Notes: generated by a model not told the origin, from the sequence alone. A DNA stretch of 64,000 nt from Bacteroidota bacterium (GCA_018267095.1 JAFDZC010000006.1:372001-436000); one strand, 5' to 3'. Shown: positions 8,163-17,177, counted from the stretch's first letter. Numbers and translations: made by a program.

Positions 8163-8997
8163 ATTCTACATACTTGTATTTGTGTTTTGTGTAGTTTCTG
8201 TTTTTGGTCAAACTGCCGAGCTGGACACAATAAGTTCTAAACCCAAGAGCAAGTTTGAATATAATTTGGATTTGGCCAGTCGCTATCTTTGGCGCGGACA
8301 ATCGTGGGGCGGTGATTACGCTGTGGCCCAACCTACGATTGATTATCATTGGACAGATAAATTTTCCGTTGGATTTTGGGCGACCACCAATTTTGAATCG
8401 CGTTATTTTTACAGCGATGAAATGACCGGACCGCGCGGTTATCAAGAAATTGACTTCAATATTAAATATGAATTTACGCCTTGGCTTTCGGTTGAACTTT
8501 GGGATTATTATTGGCCAACAGTCTCAAAAGTTGAAGGTGTTGACAATAGTTTTTTTAATTACGGACCTGACAGCGTCAAAACGGTGGATGCCACTTTGAT
8601 TTTTGATTTAAATCATTTTAAGGTTCCGCTAGAATTGACTTTGAGTACACTGGTGGCCGGATGCGATTATCGATATAATGCTCAAGGCGAAAATCCAAAA
8701 CAAAATTTCACGACCTATGTTGAGGCCCTTTATTCTCGCGATTTTTGGTCTGAATACCTCAATGTTGAAGCGGCTATTGGTGCGGTCTTAAACAATCAAG
8801 CTGAATATTACACCGCTGGAGATTACAACAAAGTTACCTTGGTAAACTTAAGTTTAAAAGCTACACACGAATGGAGTTTGAGCGAGCGATTCACCATTCC
8901 GCTTTGGCTCAATTACATCCACAATGCAGCCGATGCCAATACAGAAGCTTTTGGAAGAAACTTCTTAATTGCCGGAATTTCCTTTAATTATCAATAA
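8146..8997 (+). CDS. Putative outer-membrane beta-barrel protein (TorF/Gcw_chp-like)
   Basis: The protein has 283 aa when read from the ATG at 8146, which puts a good signal peptide at the N-terminus (RRFYILVFVFCVVSVFGQ). An upstream ATG at 8116 would lengthen the overlap with the kinase gene and add polar residues. After the signal come alternating amphipathic strands and the start SRYLWRGQSWG, which resembles the S-x-Y-x-[FW]-R-G opening of TorF/Gcw_chp-type putative porins. The protein ends in an aromatic strand (GISFNYQ), as expected for assembly by BamA. The start lies inside the hybrid kinase gene, so the two are probably translated from one message. The substrate is unknown. It converges on rimO with only 2 bp between stops. 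Confidence 0.75.
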   Translation: MVAQRRFYILVFVFCVVSVFGQTAELDTISSKPKSKFEYNLDLASRYLWRGQSWGGDYAVAQPTIDYHWTDKFSVGFWATTNFESRYFYSDEMTGPRGYQEIDFNIKYEFTPWLSVELWDYYWPTVSKVEGVDNSFFNYGPDSVKTVDATLIFDLNHFKVPLELTLSTLVAGCDYRYNAQGENPKQNFTTYVEALYSRDFWSEYLNVEAAIGAVLNNQAEYYTAGDYNKVTLVNLSLKATHEWSLSERFTIPLWLNYIHNAADANTEAFGRNFLIAGISFNYQ

Positions 8998-8999
8998 GC

Positions 9000-10313
9000 T
9001 TAAACAGGTTCACCATAGAGGTCAAACTCAGTAGCGTCGATAATTTTAATCTGTGCGAAATCACCCGTTTTTAAGTAGAATTTACTCGCGTCAATCAAAA
9101 CTTCGTTATCTACGTCTGGGCTGTCAAACTCGGTTCTTCCCACAAAATGAGCACCTTCTTTTCGGTCAATAATGCATTTAAAAGTTTGTCCGATTTTCTC
9201 TTGATTCAAATCCCACGAAATTTGCGATTGCAAGTCCATAATTTCTTCGGCACGCGCTTTTTTAACTTCTTCCGGAACATCATCTTCTAAGGCAAAAGCG
9301 TGGGTGTTTTCTTCGTGCGAATAAGTAAAGCAGCCCAAACGATCAAAGCGCATTTCTTGAACAAAATCTTTGAGCGCCTGAAAATCAGCTTCGGTTTCGC
9401 CCGGATAACCCACAATCAAAGTGGTTCTGATGGCCATGCCGGGAACGGCTGCTCTAAAATCTTTGAGCAATTGTGTGGTTTTGGCTTGTGTGGTTCCGCG
9501 ACGCATCGATTTGAGAATCGGGTCAGCGATATGTTGCAGTGGAATATCAATGTAATTACAGATTTTCGGCTCGCGTTTCATGAGCTCTAAAACATCCATC
9601 GGAAACCCGGTCGGGAAGGCATAATGCAAACGAATCCATTCAATGCCTTCAACAGCAGCCAACTGTTCGAGCAATTCGGCGAGGTTTCTTTTTTTGTATA
9701 AATCAAGTCCGTAATAGGTAAGGTCTTGGGCAATGAGAATAAGTTCTTTAACGCCATCGCGCGCCAAACCTTGTGCTTCTTTGACGAGTTTTTCAATCGG
9801 TTGTGAAACGTGTTTTCCGCGCATTAGTGGAATGGCGCAAAAACTACACGGACGGTCACAACCTTCGGCAATTTTGAGGTAAGCGTAATTTTTTGGGGTA
9901 GTGGTGAGGCGTTCTCCTAATAATTCATGTTTGTAATCAGCGCCTAATGCTTTGAGTAATTGCGGTAATTCAGTCGTTCCGAAAAACTGATCAACATTGG
10001 GGATTTCTTTTTCTAAATCAGGTTTGTAGCGCTCAGACAAGCAGCCAGTCACAAAAACTTTATCAATCAAACCGCGTTCTTTTTTGTCGGCATATTCTAA
10101 AATCATGTTCACTGACTCAGCTTTTGCATTGTCAATAAAACCGCAAGTGTTGATGACAATGATGTTGCCTTCGTTTTCAGGAGCGGCTTCGTGCTCGACT
10201 TCTTTACCACTGGCGCGCAATTGCCCCATAAGGACTTCACTGTCATAGACATTTTTAGAGCATCCTAAAGTGATGACGTTGATTTTGTTTTTTTTGAGTG
10301 ATTTGGTTCTCAT
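9000..10313 (-). CDS. rimO: Ribosomal protein S12 methylthiotransferase RimO
   Basis: This 437-aa radical-SAM enzyme adds a methylthio group to a conserved aspartate of ribosomal protein S12. The N-terminal UPF0004 domain supplies three Fe-S cysteines (VITLGCSKN, VINTCGF, VTGCLSERY). The radical-SAM cluster motif CxxxCxxC is seen in GCDRPCSFCAIPLMRG. The C-terminus is a TRAM domain (about 370-435). The opening LGCSKN and the length fit RimO better than MiaB. The start is the ATG 26 bp or so after the predicted transcription start (-7 element TACTTTTG at 10346-10353). It is transcribed alone and converges on the outer-membrane protein gene. Confidence 0.96.
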   Translation of the reverse strand: MRTKSLKKNKINVITLGCSKNVYDSEVLMGQLRASGKEVEHEAAPENEGNIIVINTCGFIDNAKAESVNMILEYADKKERGLIDKVFVTGCLSERYKPDLEKEIPNVDQFFGTTELPQLLKALGADYKHELLGERLTTTPKNYAYLKIAEGCDRPCSFCAIPLMRGKHVSQPIEKLVKEAQGLARDGVKELILIAQDLTYYGLDLYKKRNLAELLEQLAAVEGIEWIRLHYAFPTGFPMDVLELMKREPKICNYIDIPLQHIADPILKSMRRGTTQAKTTQLLKDFRAAVPGMAIRTTLIVGYPGETEADFQALKDFVQEMRFDRLGCFTYSHEENTHAFALEDDVPEEVKKARAEEIMDLQSQISWDLNQEKIGQTFKCIIDRKEGAHFVGRTEFDSPDVDNEVLIDASKFYLKTGDFAQIKIIDATEFDLYGEPV

Positions 10314-10345
10314 TTGTTGTGATTTACCTCTGAATTAATGGAGCG

Positions 10346-10353
10346 CAAAAGTA
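10346..10353 (-). promoter_or_regulatory. -7 element of rimO
   Basis: The minus strand reads TACTTTTG, an exact TAnnTTTG match, 33 bp before the rimO ATG. There is no TTG at the -33 position. Confidence 0.55.
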
Positions 10354-10392
10354 CGTTTAATTGTTTAATTTTTTTGGTTTAAAGTAAATTCA

Positions 10393-10422
10393 TAAAAAAA
10401 GCCACTATCATTGATAATGGCT
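10393..10422 (-). terminator. Intrinsic terminator of the OmpP1/FadL-like gene
   Basis: Read on the minus strand, the stem GCCATTATC/GATAGTGGC with a short AAT loop is followed by TTTTTTT. It lies 23 bp past the stop of the outer-membrane channel gene. Confidence 0.8.
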
Positions 10423-10445
10423 CTTGTTTTTATTGGATTACAATT

Positions 10446-11963
10446 TTACAATTCAAAAAGTAAAGTTGCCGAGATGTTGTTAAACTGAGTTTTTAAATTT
10501 TGTGGAGCGGTAAAGCCTTGTGAAAAAACGGCTTCTTGGGATTTTCTTTGGGCATAACTGTAGGACAAATCGAGTTTTGTGTTTCCGAAGTTATAGCCAA
10601 ATCCGGTTGAGAAACCAGTTAAATCACCCATGATTCTTTTGTTTTCATAAGGGCTTTGTTCGTAGCGATAACCGCCTCTGAAGCTCCAAAGTTTATATCG
10701 GTATTCGCCACCGATTCGCAACTCGCCGGATGTTTTTAAAAATTGATTAGCGGCATCATTCAATGGTCTGAAATAACTGTCATTGGGTTTAAACTGAATG
10801 TTGCTGTAATCTTTCAAACTGTAATCAATGCTAATGAGCCCATTTTTCCCAAATATGTATGCTAAACTTCCGGTCCATTTGCTCGGTGTTTGAAGTTTAT
10901 ATGTGGGATAAATAATTAAGAAATCTGAATCTACAAGAATACTGGTGAGGCTTGAAACAGGGGGATTTCCATAGTTGAAACCTGAAGTAGAAAGGAGTTG
11001 TTTTTTTTCATCGTTGAGTCGGTACCAAGTGGGAGATTCGTAGGCCAATCCGGCTCTGAGCTGTGAATTTAATTTGGCTATTGCCCCCAATTGAAAGGAG
11101 TACCCGTTTCCGTAGGTGTGGGTGTAGTTTTCAAAATTTAGTTCTCTTAAACCGTCAGTTTGATTGTTTTCATTGTATTCATAAAATAAACTTGTGCGCT
11201 CAATGTCGGTAAAATGGGTGTTGAAATTAAACCCAAAATAAAATTTGTCCGTGTATTGCGCTGATATGTTGAAAGCAACTTTGCCATTGTAACCGCTTGT
11301 GTCCATATAATTTTCCTGATAAAAACTGCCTGGGCTAACATTGGCTACATAAGTGTTGTTGTTCGGGTTGCTTGGATCAGGATTGATAACATAGCCTTGA
11401 TAACCGAGATAAGCTTGTTGGCCACGAATATCTAAATCTTCATAATAATTAGACGTCAGTGCCGTGAGGGGAATGTATGAACCATACAAACCGGGGTTGG
11501 CATAACTTAAGAAATAATCAGCCACCGATTGATTTGGATTTGTTCCCATACTGATGATTGAGTTATCAAAATTCCGCATGTTTTCATAATCAACTGAAAG
11601 AGCTATTTTTTTCCATTTACTCTTTTCTTCGTAATTGTTAAAAACCAAAATACCGCCGACTTGATTGATATCAAATGAATTTTGATTAGAATTGATTTTA
11701 CTGCCAAAATAGTTTGATTGATTTTTAGTATTCAAACTACTGAGTGTGATTGCTGCTTGATTGTTACTAAAAACCGCACTACCGGCTGGATTTACATGTA
11801 TAGATGAAAAATCGCCTCCGAGTGCACCAAAAGCACCGCTCATAGCACTAAAGCGTGCGGTTCCGATAATATTGTCATCGGCATAGAGTAAAGCATCAGA
11901 TAAGGTTTGTGCTTTAGAGGATAGAACCAAAAGAGAAACTAAAAGGGCAAAATAGTATTTCAT
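10446..11963 (-). CDS. OmpP1/FadL/TodX-family outer-membrane transport protein
   Basis: The protein has 505 aa. The signal peptide covers 1-18 (MKYYFALLVSLLVLSSKA). The mature N-terminus has the family's hallmark GTARFSAMSGAFGALGGD and IHVNPAGSAVF, the region that forms the N-terminal hatch in FadL. The rest is a 14-strand-type barrel rich in alternating aromatic residues, ending with ISATLLFEL. Relatives take up hydrophobic compounds such as long-chain fatty acids. It has its own terminator downstream, and another terminator separates it from the lipoprotein gene upstream, so it is probably a single-gene unit. The substrate cannot be deduced. Confidence 0.9.
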   Translation of the reverse strand: MKYYFALLVSLLVLSSKAQTLSDALLYADDNIIGTARFSAMSGAFGALGGDFSSIHVNPAGSAVFSNNQAAITLSSLNTKNQSNYFGSKINSNQNSFDINQVGGILVFNNYEEKSKWKKIALSVDYENMRNFDNSIISMGTNPNQSVADYFLSYANPGLYGSYIPLTALTSNYYEDLDIRGQQAYLGYQGYVINPDPSNPNNNTYVANVSPGSFYQENYMDTSGYNGKVAFNISAQYTDKFYFGFNFNTHFTDIERTSLFYEYNENNQTDGLRELNFENYTHTYGNGYSFQLGAIAKLNSQLRAGLAYESPTWYRLNDEKKQLLSTSGFNYGNPPVSSLTSILVDSDFLIIYPTYKLQTPSKWTGSLAYIFGKNGLISIDYSLKDYSNIQFKPNDSYFRPLNDAANQFLKTSGELRIGGEYRYKLWSFRGGYRYEQSPYENKRIMGDLTGFSTGFGYNFGNTKLDLSYSYAQRKSQEAVFSQGFTAPQNLKTQFNNISATLLFEL

Positions 11964-11975
11964 AAATTTTTTGCA

Positions 11976-12011
11976 TTAAAAAGCCCACATCAAACACAAA
12001 TGATATAGGCT
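11976..12011 (-). terminator. Intrinsic terminator of the Tyr/Trp/Gly-rich lipoprotein gene
   Basis: Minus-strand stem AGCCTATATCA/TGATGTGGGCT (11 bp, with two G-U pairs in RNA) and an 8-nt loop, followed by TTTTT. It sits between the stop at 12021 and the start of the downstream channel gene. Confidence 0.75.
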
Positions 12012-12020
12012 CTTGGTTAT

Positions 12021-12971
12021 TTATCTTCTTCCTCCACCAGAACGACCGCCACCTCCATAGCCTCCACCAGAATATCCTCCGGATGAGCGTGTTGGTGAGT
12101 AATTGCTGTTGTTGTTATATCTCGGAGCGTTATAATTTCTCGAAGGGTTTGGGGTTCGGCCAGAATTATAATCAGGTCTTGGGTTGTTGCTTTGGTTGTA
12201 TGTGGGGTTTTCGGTTCGGATGCTATATGATCTAGGGCTTTGTGCATTATTTTGTCTCACATTTCCGGTGGTGTAACCAGAAGTACTTCGAACACCGGTT
12301 TCAGTTCTTCGTCCATTGCTATTAAAAGTGTGACTGTTTCTAATACCATTGTAACTGTAGTTGGGTTGAGCATAATTGCCTCGATAATAGCTGCGTGTAC
12401 CATAGTGTGCAGGTTGGTAATAACCGCCGTATCCATAATAAGGATACCAAGTATTCCATCCCCAACCGTAATAGTTGTATGGATTGTACCAAGAATTCCA
12501 TCCCCAACCGAAATAAGGGTCATACCAAGAACCCCAGCCTAAGCCAATGTTCCAATTCCAAGCAGAATTCCATCCCCAATAGTTGTTCCATCCTAAACCC
12601 CAGTTACTTCCATAGTAATTAATGTTTGTTTGTGTAGTATTTGTACCCCAGTCAGGATAACTTGTTTTGTAAACTAACGTAGAATCATTTTCATTATAAT
12701 TTTCACTTCTGTATTGTTCAACATCGCTGAATATTTCGCCTTTTGGAGCGTTGTTTTGAAGTGAATTAAAGTAGTCTTTGTATTGATTGCTCGAAGAACT
12801 TTGAGTTGAAGAGACCGATTCGTTTTTGCTTTGATTGAAATCAGAATAGATACCATCTCGGTCGTAATAAGAAACGTTTTGATAAGTATCACATGAGGAA
12901 AGCCACAGAGAGAAAATTCCAGAAACGAAGAAAAAGAATTTTCCTTTAAAGGCAGATTTATTAGGTTTCAT
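12021..12971 (-). CDS. Low-complexity Tyr/Trp/Gly/Asn-rich lipoprotein, function unknown
   Basis: The protein has 316 aa from the ATG at 12971. An ATG at 13001 is in frame but lies at the -7 element. The N-terminus is a lipoprotein signal with a lipobox ending in LWLSSC at about residue 27. A Ser/Gln/Asn-rich stretch follows, then about 100 residues dominated by Trp, Tyr, Gly and Asn (for example GWGWNSWYNPYNYYGWG), an Arg/Asn/Ser-rich tail, and a terminal Gly/Arg run (GGGRSGGGRR). No catalytic domain can be seen. Such aromatic-rich sequence in an anchored lipoprotein could be adhesive or scaffold-like; that is speculation. I believe related proteins occur next to proS in other Flavobacterium genomes, but could not check. 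Confidence 0.75.
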   Translation of the reverse strand: MKPNKSAFKGKFFFFVSGIFSLWLSSCDTYQNVSYYDRDGIYSDFNQSKNESVSSTQSSSSNQYKDYFNSLQNNAPKGEIFSDVEQYRSENYNENDSTLVYKTSYPDWGTNTTQTNINYYGSNWGLGWNNYWGWNSAWNWNIGLGWGSWYDPYFGWGWNSWYNPYNYYGWGWNTWYPYYGYGGYYQPAHYGTRSYYRGNYAQPNYSYNGIRNSHTFNSNGRRTETGVRSTSGYTTGNVRQNNAQSPRSYSIRTENPTYNQSNNPRPDYNSGRTPNPSRNYNAPRYNNNSNYSPTRSSGGYSGGGYGGGGRSGGGRR

Positions 12972-12998
12972 AACAATATATTTTATTGTCCAGCTACA

Positions 12999-13006
12999 CA
13001 AAATTA
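12999..13006 (-). promoter_or_regulatory. -7 element of the lipoprotein gene
   Basis: The minus strand reads TAATTTTG, an exact TAnnTTTG match, about 28 bp before the ATG at 12971. It makes the alternative start at 13001 impossible on the same transcript. Confidence 0.5.
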
Positions 13007-13066
13007 GTTAGTTTTGCCGAACGTTTTAGTTAAAAAAAGTTAAACAATATTTATGCCATTAAGTAG

Positions 13067-14545
13067 ATGAGCAAGAACCTTACAACAAGAGCTGAAGATT
13101 ATTCAAAATGGTACAACGAATTAGTTGTCAAAGCAGATTTAGCCGAGAATTCCGGAGTGCGCGGATGTATGGTTATCAAACCCTACGGATACGCAATCTG
13201 GGAAAAAATGCAAGCTGAGCTTGATCGTATGTTTAAAGAAACCGGTCATAGCAACGCCTATTTTCCGCTGTTTGTACCCAAAAGCATGTTTGAGGCCGAA
13301 GAGAAAAATGCAGAAGGATTTGCCAAAGAATGTGCTATTGTAACGCATTACCGCCTAAAGAATGATCCTGATAAAGCCGGAAAACTCATGGTTGACCCCA
13401 ATGCTAAGCTTGAAGAAGAACTCATAGTTCGTCCGACCAGCGAGGCCATCATTTGGTCAACGTATAAAAGTTGGGTTCAATCATACCGCGATTTGCCGTT
13501 GCTGATTAATCAATGGGCCAATGTGGTTCGTTGGGAAATGCGTACACGTTTGTTTTTGCGAACAGCAGAATTCTTATGGCAAGAAGGTCATACAGCCCAT
13601 GCTACCAAGGCCGAAGCCATTGAGGAATCAGAGAAAATGATGAACGTTTATGCGAATTTCGTTGAAAACTTCATGGCGATTCCAGTGATTAAAGGTCTTA
13701 AAACCGAAAGTGAGCGTTTTGCCGGAGCTGAAGAAACCTATTGCATTGAAGCTTTGATGCAAGATGGAAAAGCGCTTCAAGCCGGGACTTCACACTTTTT
13801 AGGACAAAATTTTGCCAAAGCTTTTGATGTGAAATTTGCCAACGTTGAGGGTAAACTCGAACACGTTTGGGGGACTTCTTGGGGTGTATCAACCCGTTTG
13901 ATGGGCGCTTTAGTGATGACGCATTCTGATGATCAAGGATTGGTATTGCCGCCTAATTTGGCGCCGATACAAGTAGTGATTGTTCCGATTCACCGAACGG
14001 ATGAGCAATTGGTTGAAATTTCTGAAAACGTAAATACTTTGGTCTCACAACTCAGAAAGCGAGGCATTTCAGTTAAGTTTGATGATAGAGTTACGCATAA
14101 ACCAGGTTTTAAATTCAACGAATATGAGCTCAAAGGCGTTCCGGTTAGAATCGCTATTGGTCCAAATGATTTAGCCAACGGAACCTATGAAGTGGCCCGA
14201 AGAGATAACCTCACAAAAGAAGTTGTCGGAAAAGATGTCATCGTAGATTACATTTCAGATTTGCTCGAACAAATTCAACATAATTTATTTGATAGAGCGC
14301 TTAACTACAGAAATACACACATTACTGAAGTAAATAGTTTTGATGAGTTCAAAGAAGTACTCGAAGGCAAAGGCGGATTCATTTCAGCACATTGGGATGG
14401 TACAGCCGAGACCGAAGAAAAAATCAAAGAATTGACCAAAGCGACCATTCGTTGTATTCCTCTGGATCAAAAAAATGAGGATGGAGTTTGTGTTTTTTCA
14501 GGGGCAAAATCCTCAGGCAGAGTACTGTTTGCTAAGGCTTACTAA
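13067..14545 (+). CDS. proS: Prolyl-tRNA synthetase
   Basis: This 492-aa class II aminoacyl-tRNA synthetase is of the short, archaeal/eukaryotic-like form (ProS type 3) common in Bacteroidota. It lacks the large insertion domain of the E. coli enzyme. The catalytic core covers about 1-280, with the class II motifs [34 protein letters not shown] and [23 protein letters not shown]. An anticodon-binding domain is at about 285-390, and the C-terminal zinc-type domain closes with VLFAKAY. It charges tRNA-Pro. It is divergent from the lipoprotein gene and is followed by tRNA-Glu and rpsT, which have their own promoter. Confidence 0.97.
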   Translation: MSKNLTTRAEDYSKWYNELVVKADLAENSGVRGCMVIKPYGYAIWEKMQAELDRMFKETGHSNAYFPLFVPKSMFEAEEKNAEGFAKECAIVTHYRLKNDPDKAGKLMVDPNAKLEEELIVRPTSEAIIWSTYKSWVQSYRDLPLLINQWANVVRWEMRTRLFLRTAEFLWQEGHTAHATKAEAIEESEKMMNVYANFVENFMAIPVIKGLKTESERFAGAEETYCIEALMQDGKALQAGTSHFLGQNFAKAFDVKFANVEGKLEHVWGTSWGVSTRLMGALVMTHSDDQGLVLPPNLAPIQVVIVPIHRTDEQLVEISENVNTLVSQLRKRGISVKFDDRVTHKPGFKFNEYELKGVPVRIAIGPNDLANGTYEVARRDNLTKEVVGKDVIVDYISDLLEQIQHNLFDRALNYRNTHITEVNSFDEFKEVLEGKGGFISAHWDGTAETEEKIKELTKATIRCIPLDQKNEDGVCVFSGAKSSGRVLFAKAY

Positions 14546-14573
14546 AAAAAATAAAAAAAAATTAGTTTAGCTC

Positions 14574-14603
14574 TTGCGCGGATAGAAAATAGATGTATCT
14601 TTG
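14574..14603 (+). promoter_or_regulatory. Full Bacteroidota promoter of tRNA-Glu and rpsT
   Basis: TTG at 14574-14576, then exactly 19 nt, then TATCTTTG at 14596-14603. This is a complete match to the TTG-N19-TAnnTTTG consensus. The tRNA begins 19 nt after the -7 box. Confidence 0.85.
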
Positions 14604-14622
14604 CAACCGCAATGAGAAAGAT

Positions 14623-14694
14623 GGCCCGTTCGTCTATCGGTTAGGACGCCAGGTTTTCATCCTGGTAAGAGGGGTTCGATTCCCCTACGGGCTA
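14623..14694 (+). tRNA. tRNA-Glu (anticodon UUC)
   Basis: The 72-nt cloverleaf is complete. The acceptor stem GGCCCGT/ACGGGCT has a terminal G-U pair, with A as the discriminator base. The anticodon arm is CCAGG-TTTTCAT-CCTGG, giving anticodon TTC. The T arm is AGGGG-TTCGATT-CCCCT. The CCA end is not encoded. The gene lies 29 bp before rpsT and shares its promoter. Confidence 0.97.
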
Positions 14695-14723
14695 CAAAAA
14701 TTAAACTTTAAGTTAACAGAATA

Positions 14724-14975
14724 ATGGCAAATCACAAGTCAGCTTTAAAAAGAATCAGAAGTAACGAAAAAAGAAGAGTGTTGAATCGCTATCAACACAA
14801 AACCACTCGTAATGCGATCAAAGCTTTGCGTATGGCTACTGATAAATCTGAAGCTTCTGCTAAACTTTCAGCGGTAATTTCAATGATTGATAAATTGGCT
14901 AAGAAAAATGTTATCCACGATAACAAAGCTTCTAACCTTAAATCAAAATTGACTAAACACGTTGCTAAATTGTAA
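14724..14975 (+). CDS. rpsT: 30S ribosomal protein S20
   Basis: The protein has 83 aa and the family's start [19 protein letters not shown]. It is highly basic and helical, and binds 16S rRNA in the small subunit. The length is normal for the family (E. coli 87 aa). It follows tRNA-Glu by 29 bp under the same promoter and ends at a strong terminator. Confidence 0.97.
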   Translation: MANHKSALKRIRSNEKRRVLNRYQHKTTRNAIKALRMATDKSEASAKLSAVISMIDKLAKKNVIHDNKASNLKSKLTKHVAKL

Positions 14976-14999
14976 TTAGTTTTATCACTATAATAAATA

Positions 15000-15029
15000 G
15001 CCTTCCATGTTTTGGAGGGCTTTTTTATT
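15000..15029 (+). terminator. Intrinsic terminator of rpsT
   Basis: Stem GCCTTCCA/TGGAGGGC (one G-U pair), loop TGTTT, then TTTTTTATTTTT. Confidence 0.88.
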
Positions 15030-15047
15030 TTTAATAGATTCTCACTT

Positions 15048-15458
15048 TTAGAATACTTTCTTTAAATCTTCTAACATTTCTTTAGAAATGGGTTTGGACA
15101 TAAAATCAAGAACCATCGGATATGTTTTGGCTTTTTTGATATCTTCCGGATCAATGGTTGACGAAAGCACAATGACTTTACAATCTTTAAAAAGTTGTCT
15201 GTATTCTTCTCGCGCAAAATGATCTAAAAATTCCCATCCGCCCATCACCGGCATATTCAAATCTAAGAAAATAAGTTGTGGATATTTCGGTATTTCACCC
15301 CCTAAATTATTGAGTTTTAAATCGTCAAAATAATTCAGGGCATCTTCGCCATTTTCTGCAGTAATCAACTCTTTGGTTATCTCAGATTTATTGATGACCA
15401 TTTTGCATAGCATCAGCGTAATCGGATCGTCATCTACACACAATACTAAATCTAACAT
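15048..15458 (-). CDS. Receiver-only (CheY-like) response regulator
   Basis: This 136-aa protein is a single receiver domain with D9/D10/D11 in the acidic pocket, phospho-acceptor D66 in LIFLDLNMPVMGG, T/S in VLSST and K in FMSKPISKEM. The insertion between the third beta strand and its helix is slightly long, as in Rcp1-type regulators that pair with PAS or phytochrome kinases. There is no output domain, so it must act by protein contact or as a phosphorelay step. It starts 3 bp after the stop of the PAS kinase and is surely its partner. Confidence 0.93.
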   Translation of the reverse strand: MLDLVLCVDDDPITLMLCKMVINKSEITKELITAENGEDALNYFDDLKLNNLGGEIPKYPQLIFLDLNMPVMGGWEFLDHFAREEYRQLFKDCKVIVLSSTIDPEDIKKAKTYPMVLDFMSKPISKEMLEDLKKVF

Positions 15459-15461
15459 AAA

Positions 15462-17177
15462 TTACTTTTTGAAGGTTATGGTAAAAGTGGTTCCTTTGTC
15501 AACTTCGCTTTCCACACTGATGGTGCCGCCCATTGATTCTACTTGCGATCTCACCAAATAGAGCCCCAATCCTTTACTGTCAGAATGATTGTGAAAACGC
15601 TGATATAGCCCGAATATTTTATCTCTGTTTCGTTCCATATCAATGCCGATGCCGTTGTCTTTAAAGGTAAGAACTGTCTGTTCAGACGTCTCCTTAGCAG
15701 AAACTAAAATACGCAAAGTTCTTTTGGGTGAACGATACTTAATGGCATTGGTAAATAAATTCAGTAAAATACTTTCTAAATAAGCCTTGTTGATGTTGAC
15801 AATGGTTGCTTTTTCAAGTTCTACTTTTAGGATGGGTTGGTGTTGGCTAATGAGGAATGATAGCTGATTAAAAACATTTTCAAAGACATCTTTAATAACT
15901 ACTTCTTCTTTTTGAATCGACGGATTGTCTTTGATGATAATAACTTTCACCAAGTCATTGATCGTTTCATTCAGCAAGTTTGTTGACGTTGAAAAACCAT
16001 TGAGAATTTCCTTGAGTTCTGGGTTCTCCACCGGAATTTCTTTCATCAAATTGAGCAATCCGGTCAAATTTGAAAGCGGTGCGCGCAGATTATGCGAAGT
16101 GATATAAGAGAACTGTTTCAAATCACTATTGTTTTGTGTCAGTTCGCGAATGAGTTGTTCTTTTTCTTTTTCTTGGCGTTTTTCTTCGGTAATGTTACGC
16201 TGAATCGAGACCCAATGCGAATGTTCCCCTTCTTTATTGGTAATGGGAATCATTGAGAAATTTACCCAATATTCTTCTCCTTTTTTGGTGTGATTAAGCG
16301 TTTCAAACTTGAATTCTTCGCGGTTTTTAAGTGCTTTCTTCAAGGCTGAAATTTCTGCTTTCACCGAAGGTCGGCCCATAAAGACTTTAGGTGTTTTTCC
16401 AATCACTTCACTAGCCTTATAGCCTGTCATTTCAGTAAAGGCAGGATTGACAAACACAATTTTCGGAATGGTAGAATTTGATTTTTCCGACTCGGTAATA
16501 ATGACTGCATCTTTGGTTTCGGTAATCACCGTTTCTAAAAGTTTCAGTCGTTGTTCTTCTTCTTTTTGGCGGGTAATATCCTGAATCGCTCCGATCATCC
16601 TGATGGCATTTCCATCTTCATCTTTGACCAAGAAACCTCGATCAAAAACATATTTATAGGTTCCGTCGGCACACATAAAACGGTATTCATCCTGCCATTT
16701 TTCGGTTTTCTGCTCGATAAATGAATAGAGTTTAATCGACATCTTAATACTGTCTTCCGGATGAATTCGGTCAAACCACCATTTAGAGGTGTTTCCCACA
16801 TCTTCTTTTTTATAACCAAAAACACCTTGAATTCCTTTATTCCAAGTAAAATGATCGTCTTGAATTTTCCAATCCCAAATCGTATCGCTGGTCGCTTTGG
16901 CTACGATGTCATACCGCTCGTTCGAAGAGATGAGTTCTTCATTGGTTTGATTCATCTGCTCAAAAATCTTTTGATTTTGAAAATCGTTTTTGGTCAGAAT
17001 GATTTTAAAGATAACGGCCGATACCAGAATGAAAATAACATCTTTTAAACCAACAACATAGAGTAATTCGGTGGAAGATTCATACGTGAAGTTGTTCAAA
17101 ACAAAAAAGCCAACAACAGCCAAACATGTTGAAAACAATAGGTACAACAGGGTTATCTTGGTGGCTTTATTTTTCAT
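15462..17177 (-). CDS. Membrane PAS-PAS sensor histidine kinase
   Basis: Read from the ATG at 17177 the protein has 571 aa; an in-frame ATG at 17204 would add nine residues before the first helix. Two hydrophobic helices (about 8-28 and 40-62) are followed by a PAS/PAC domain (about 90-210; GAIQDITRQKEEE) and a second one (about 220-345; VFVNPAFTEMTGY, SIQRNITEEKR). The dimerisation/phospho-acceptor segment contains ITSHNLRAPLSNL, the H-N-L-R-A-P form found in phytochrome-like kinases. The HATPase domain has FTNAIKY, DNGIGI and GLGLYLV. TATATTTG at 17183-17190 on the minus strand would give an almost leaderless transcript, so the promoter is uncertain. A receiver-only regulator follows after 3 bp. 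Confidence 0.9.
   Translation of the reverse strand: MKNKATKITLLYLLFSTCLAVVGFFVLNNFTYESSTELLYVVGLKDVIFILVSAVIFKIILTKNDFQNQKIFEQMNQTNEELISSNERYDIVAKATSDTIWDWKIQDDHFTWNKGIQGVFGYKKEDVGNTSKWWFDRIHPEDSIKMSIKLYSFIEQKTEKWQDEYRFMCADGTYKYVFDRGFLVKDEDGNAIRMIGAIQDITRQKEEEQRLKLLETVITETKDAVIITESEKSNSTIPKIVFVNPAFTEMTGYKASEVIGKTPKVFMGRPSVKAEISALKKALKNREEFKFETLNHTKKGEEYWVNFSMIPITNKEGEHSHWVSIQRNITEEKRQEKEKEQLIRELTQNNSDLKQFSYITSHNLRAPLSNLTGLLNLMKEIPVENPELKEILNGFSTSTNLLNETINDLVKVIIIKDNPSIQKEEVVIKDVFENVFNQLSFLISQHQPILKVELEKATIVNINKAYLESILLNLFTNAIKYRSPKRTLRILVSAKETSEQTVLTFKDNGIGIDMERNRDKIFGLYQRFHNHSDSKGLGLYLVRSQVESMGGTISVESEVDKGTTFTITFKK

Noticed and set aside
12240-12620. Open frames on the plus strand opposite the Tyr/Trp/Gly-rich lipoprotein gene
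   Set aside because: They arise from the biased codon composition of the low-complexity region, lack family similarity and have no promoter.
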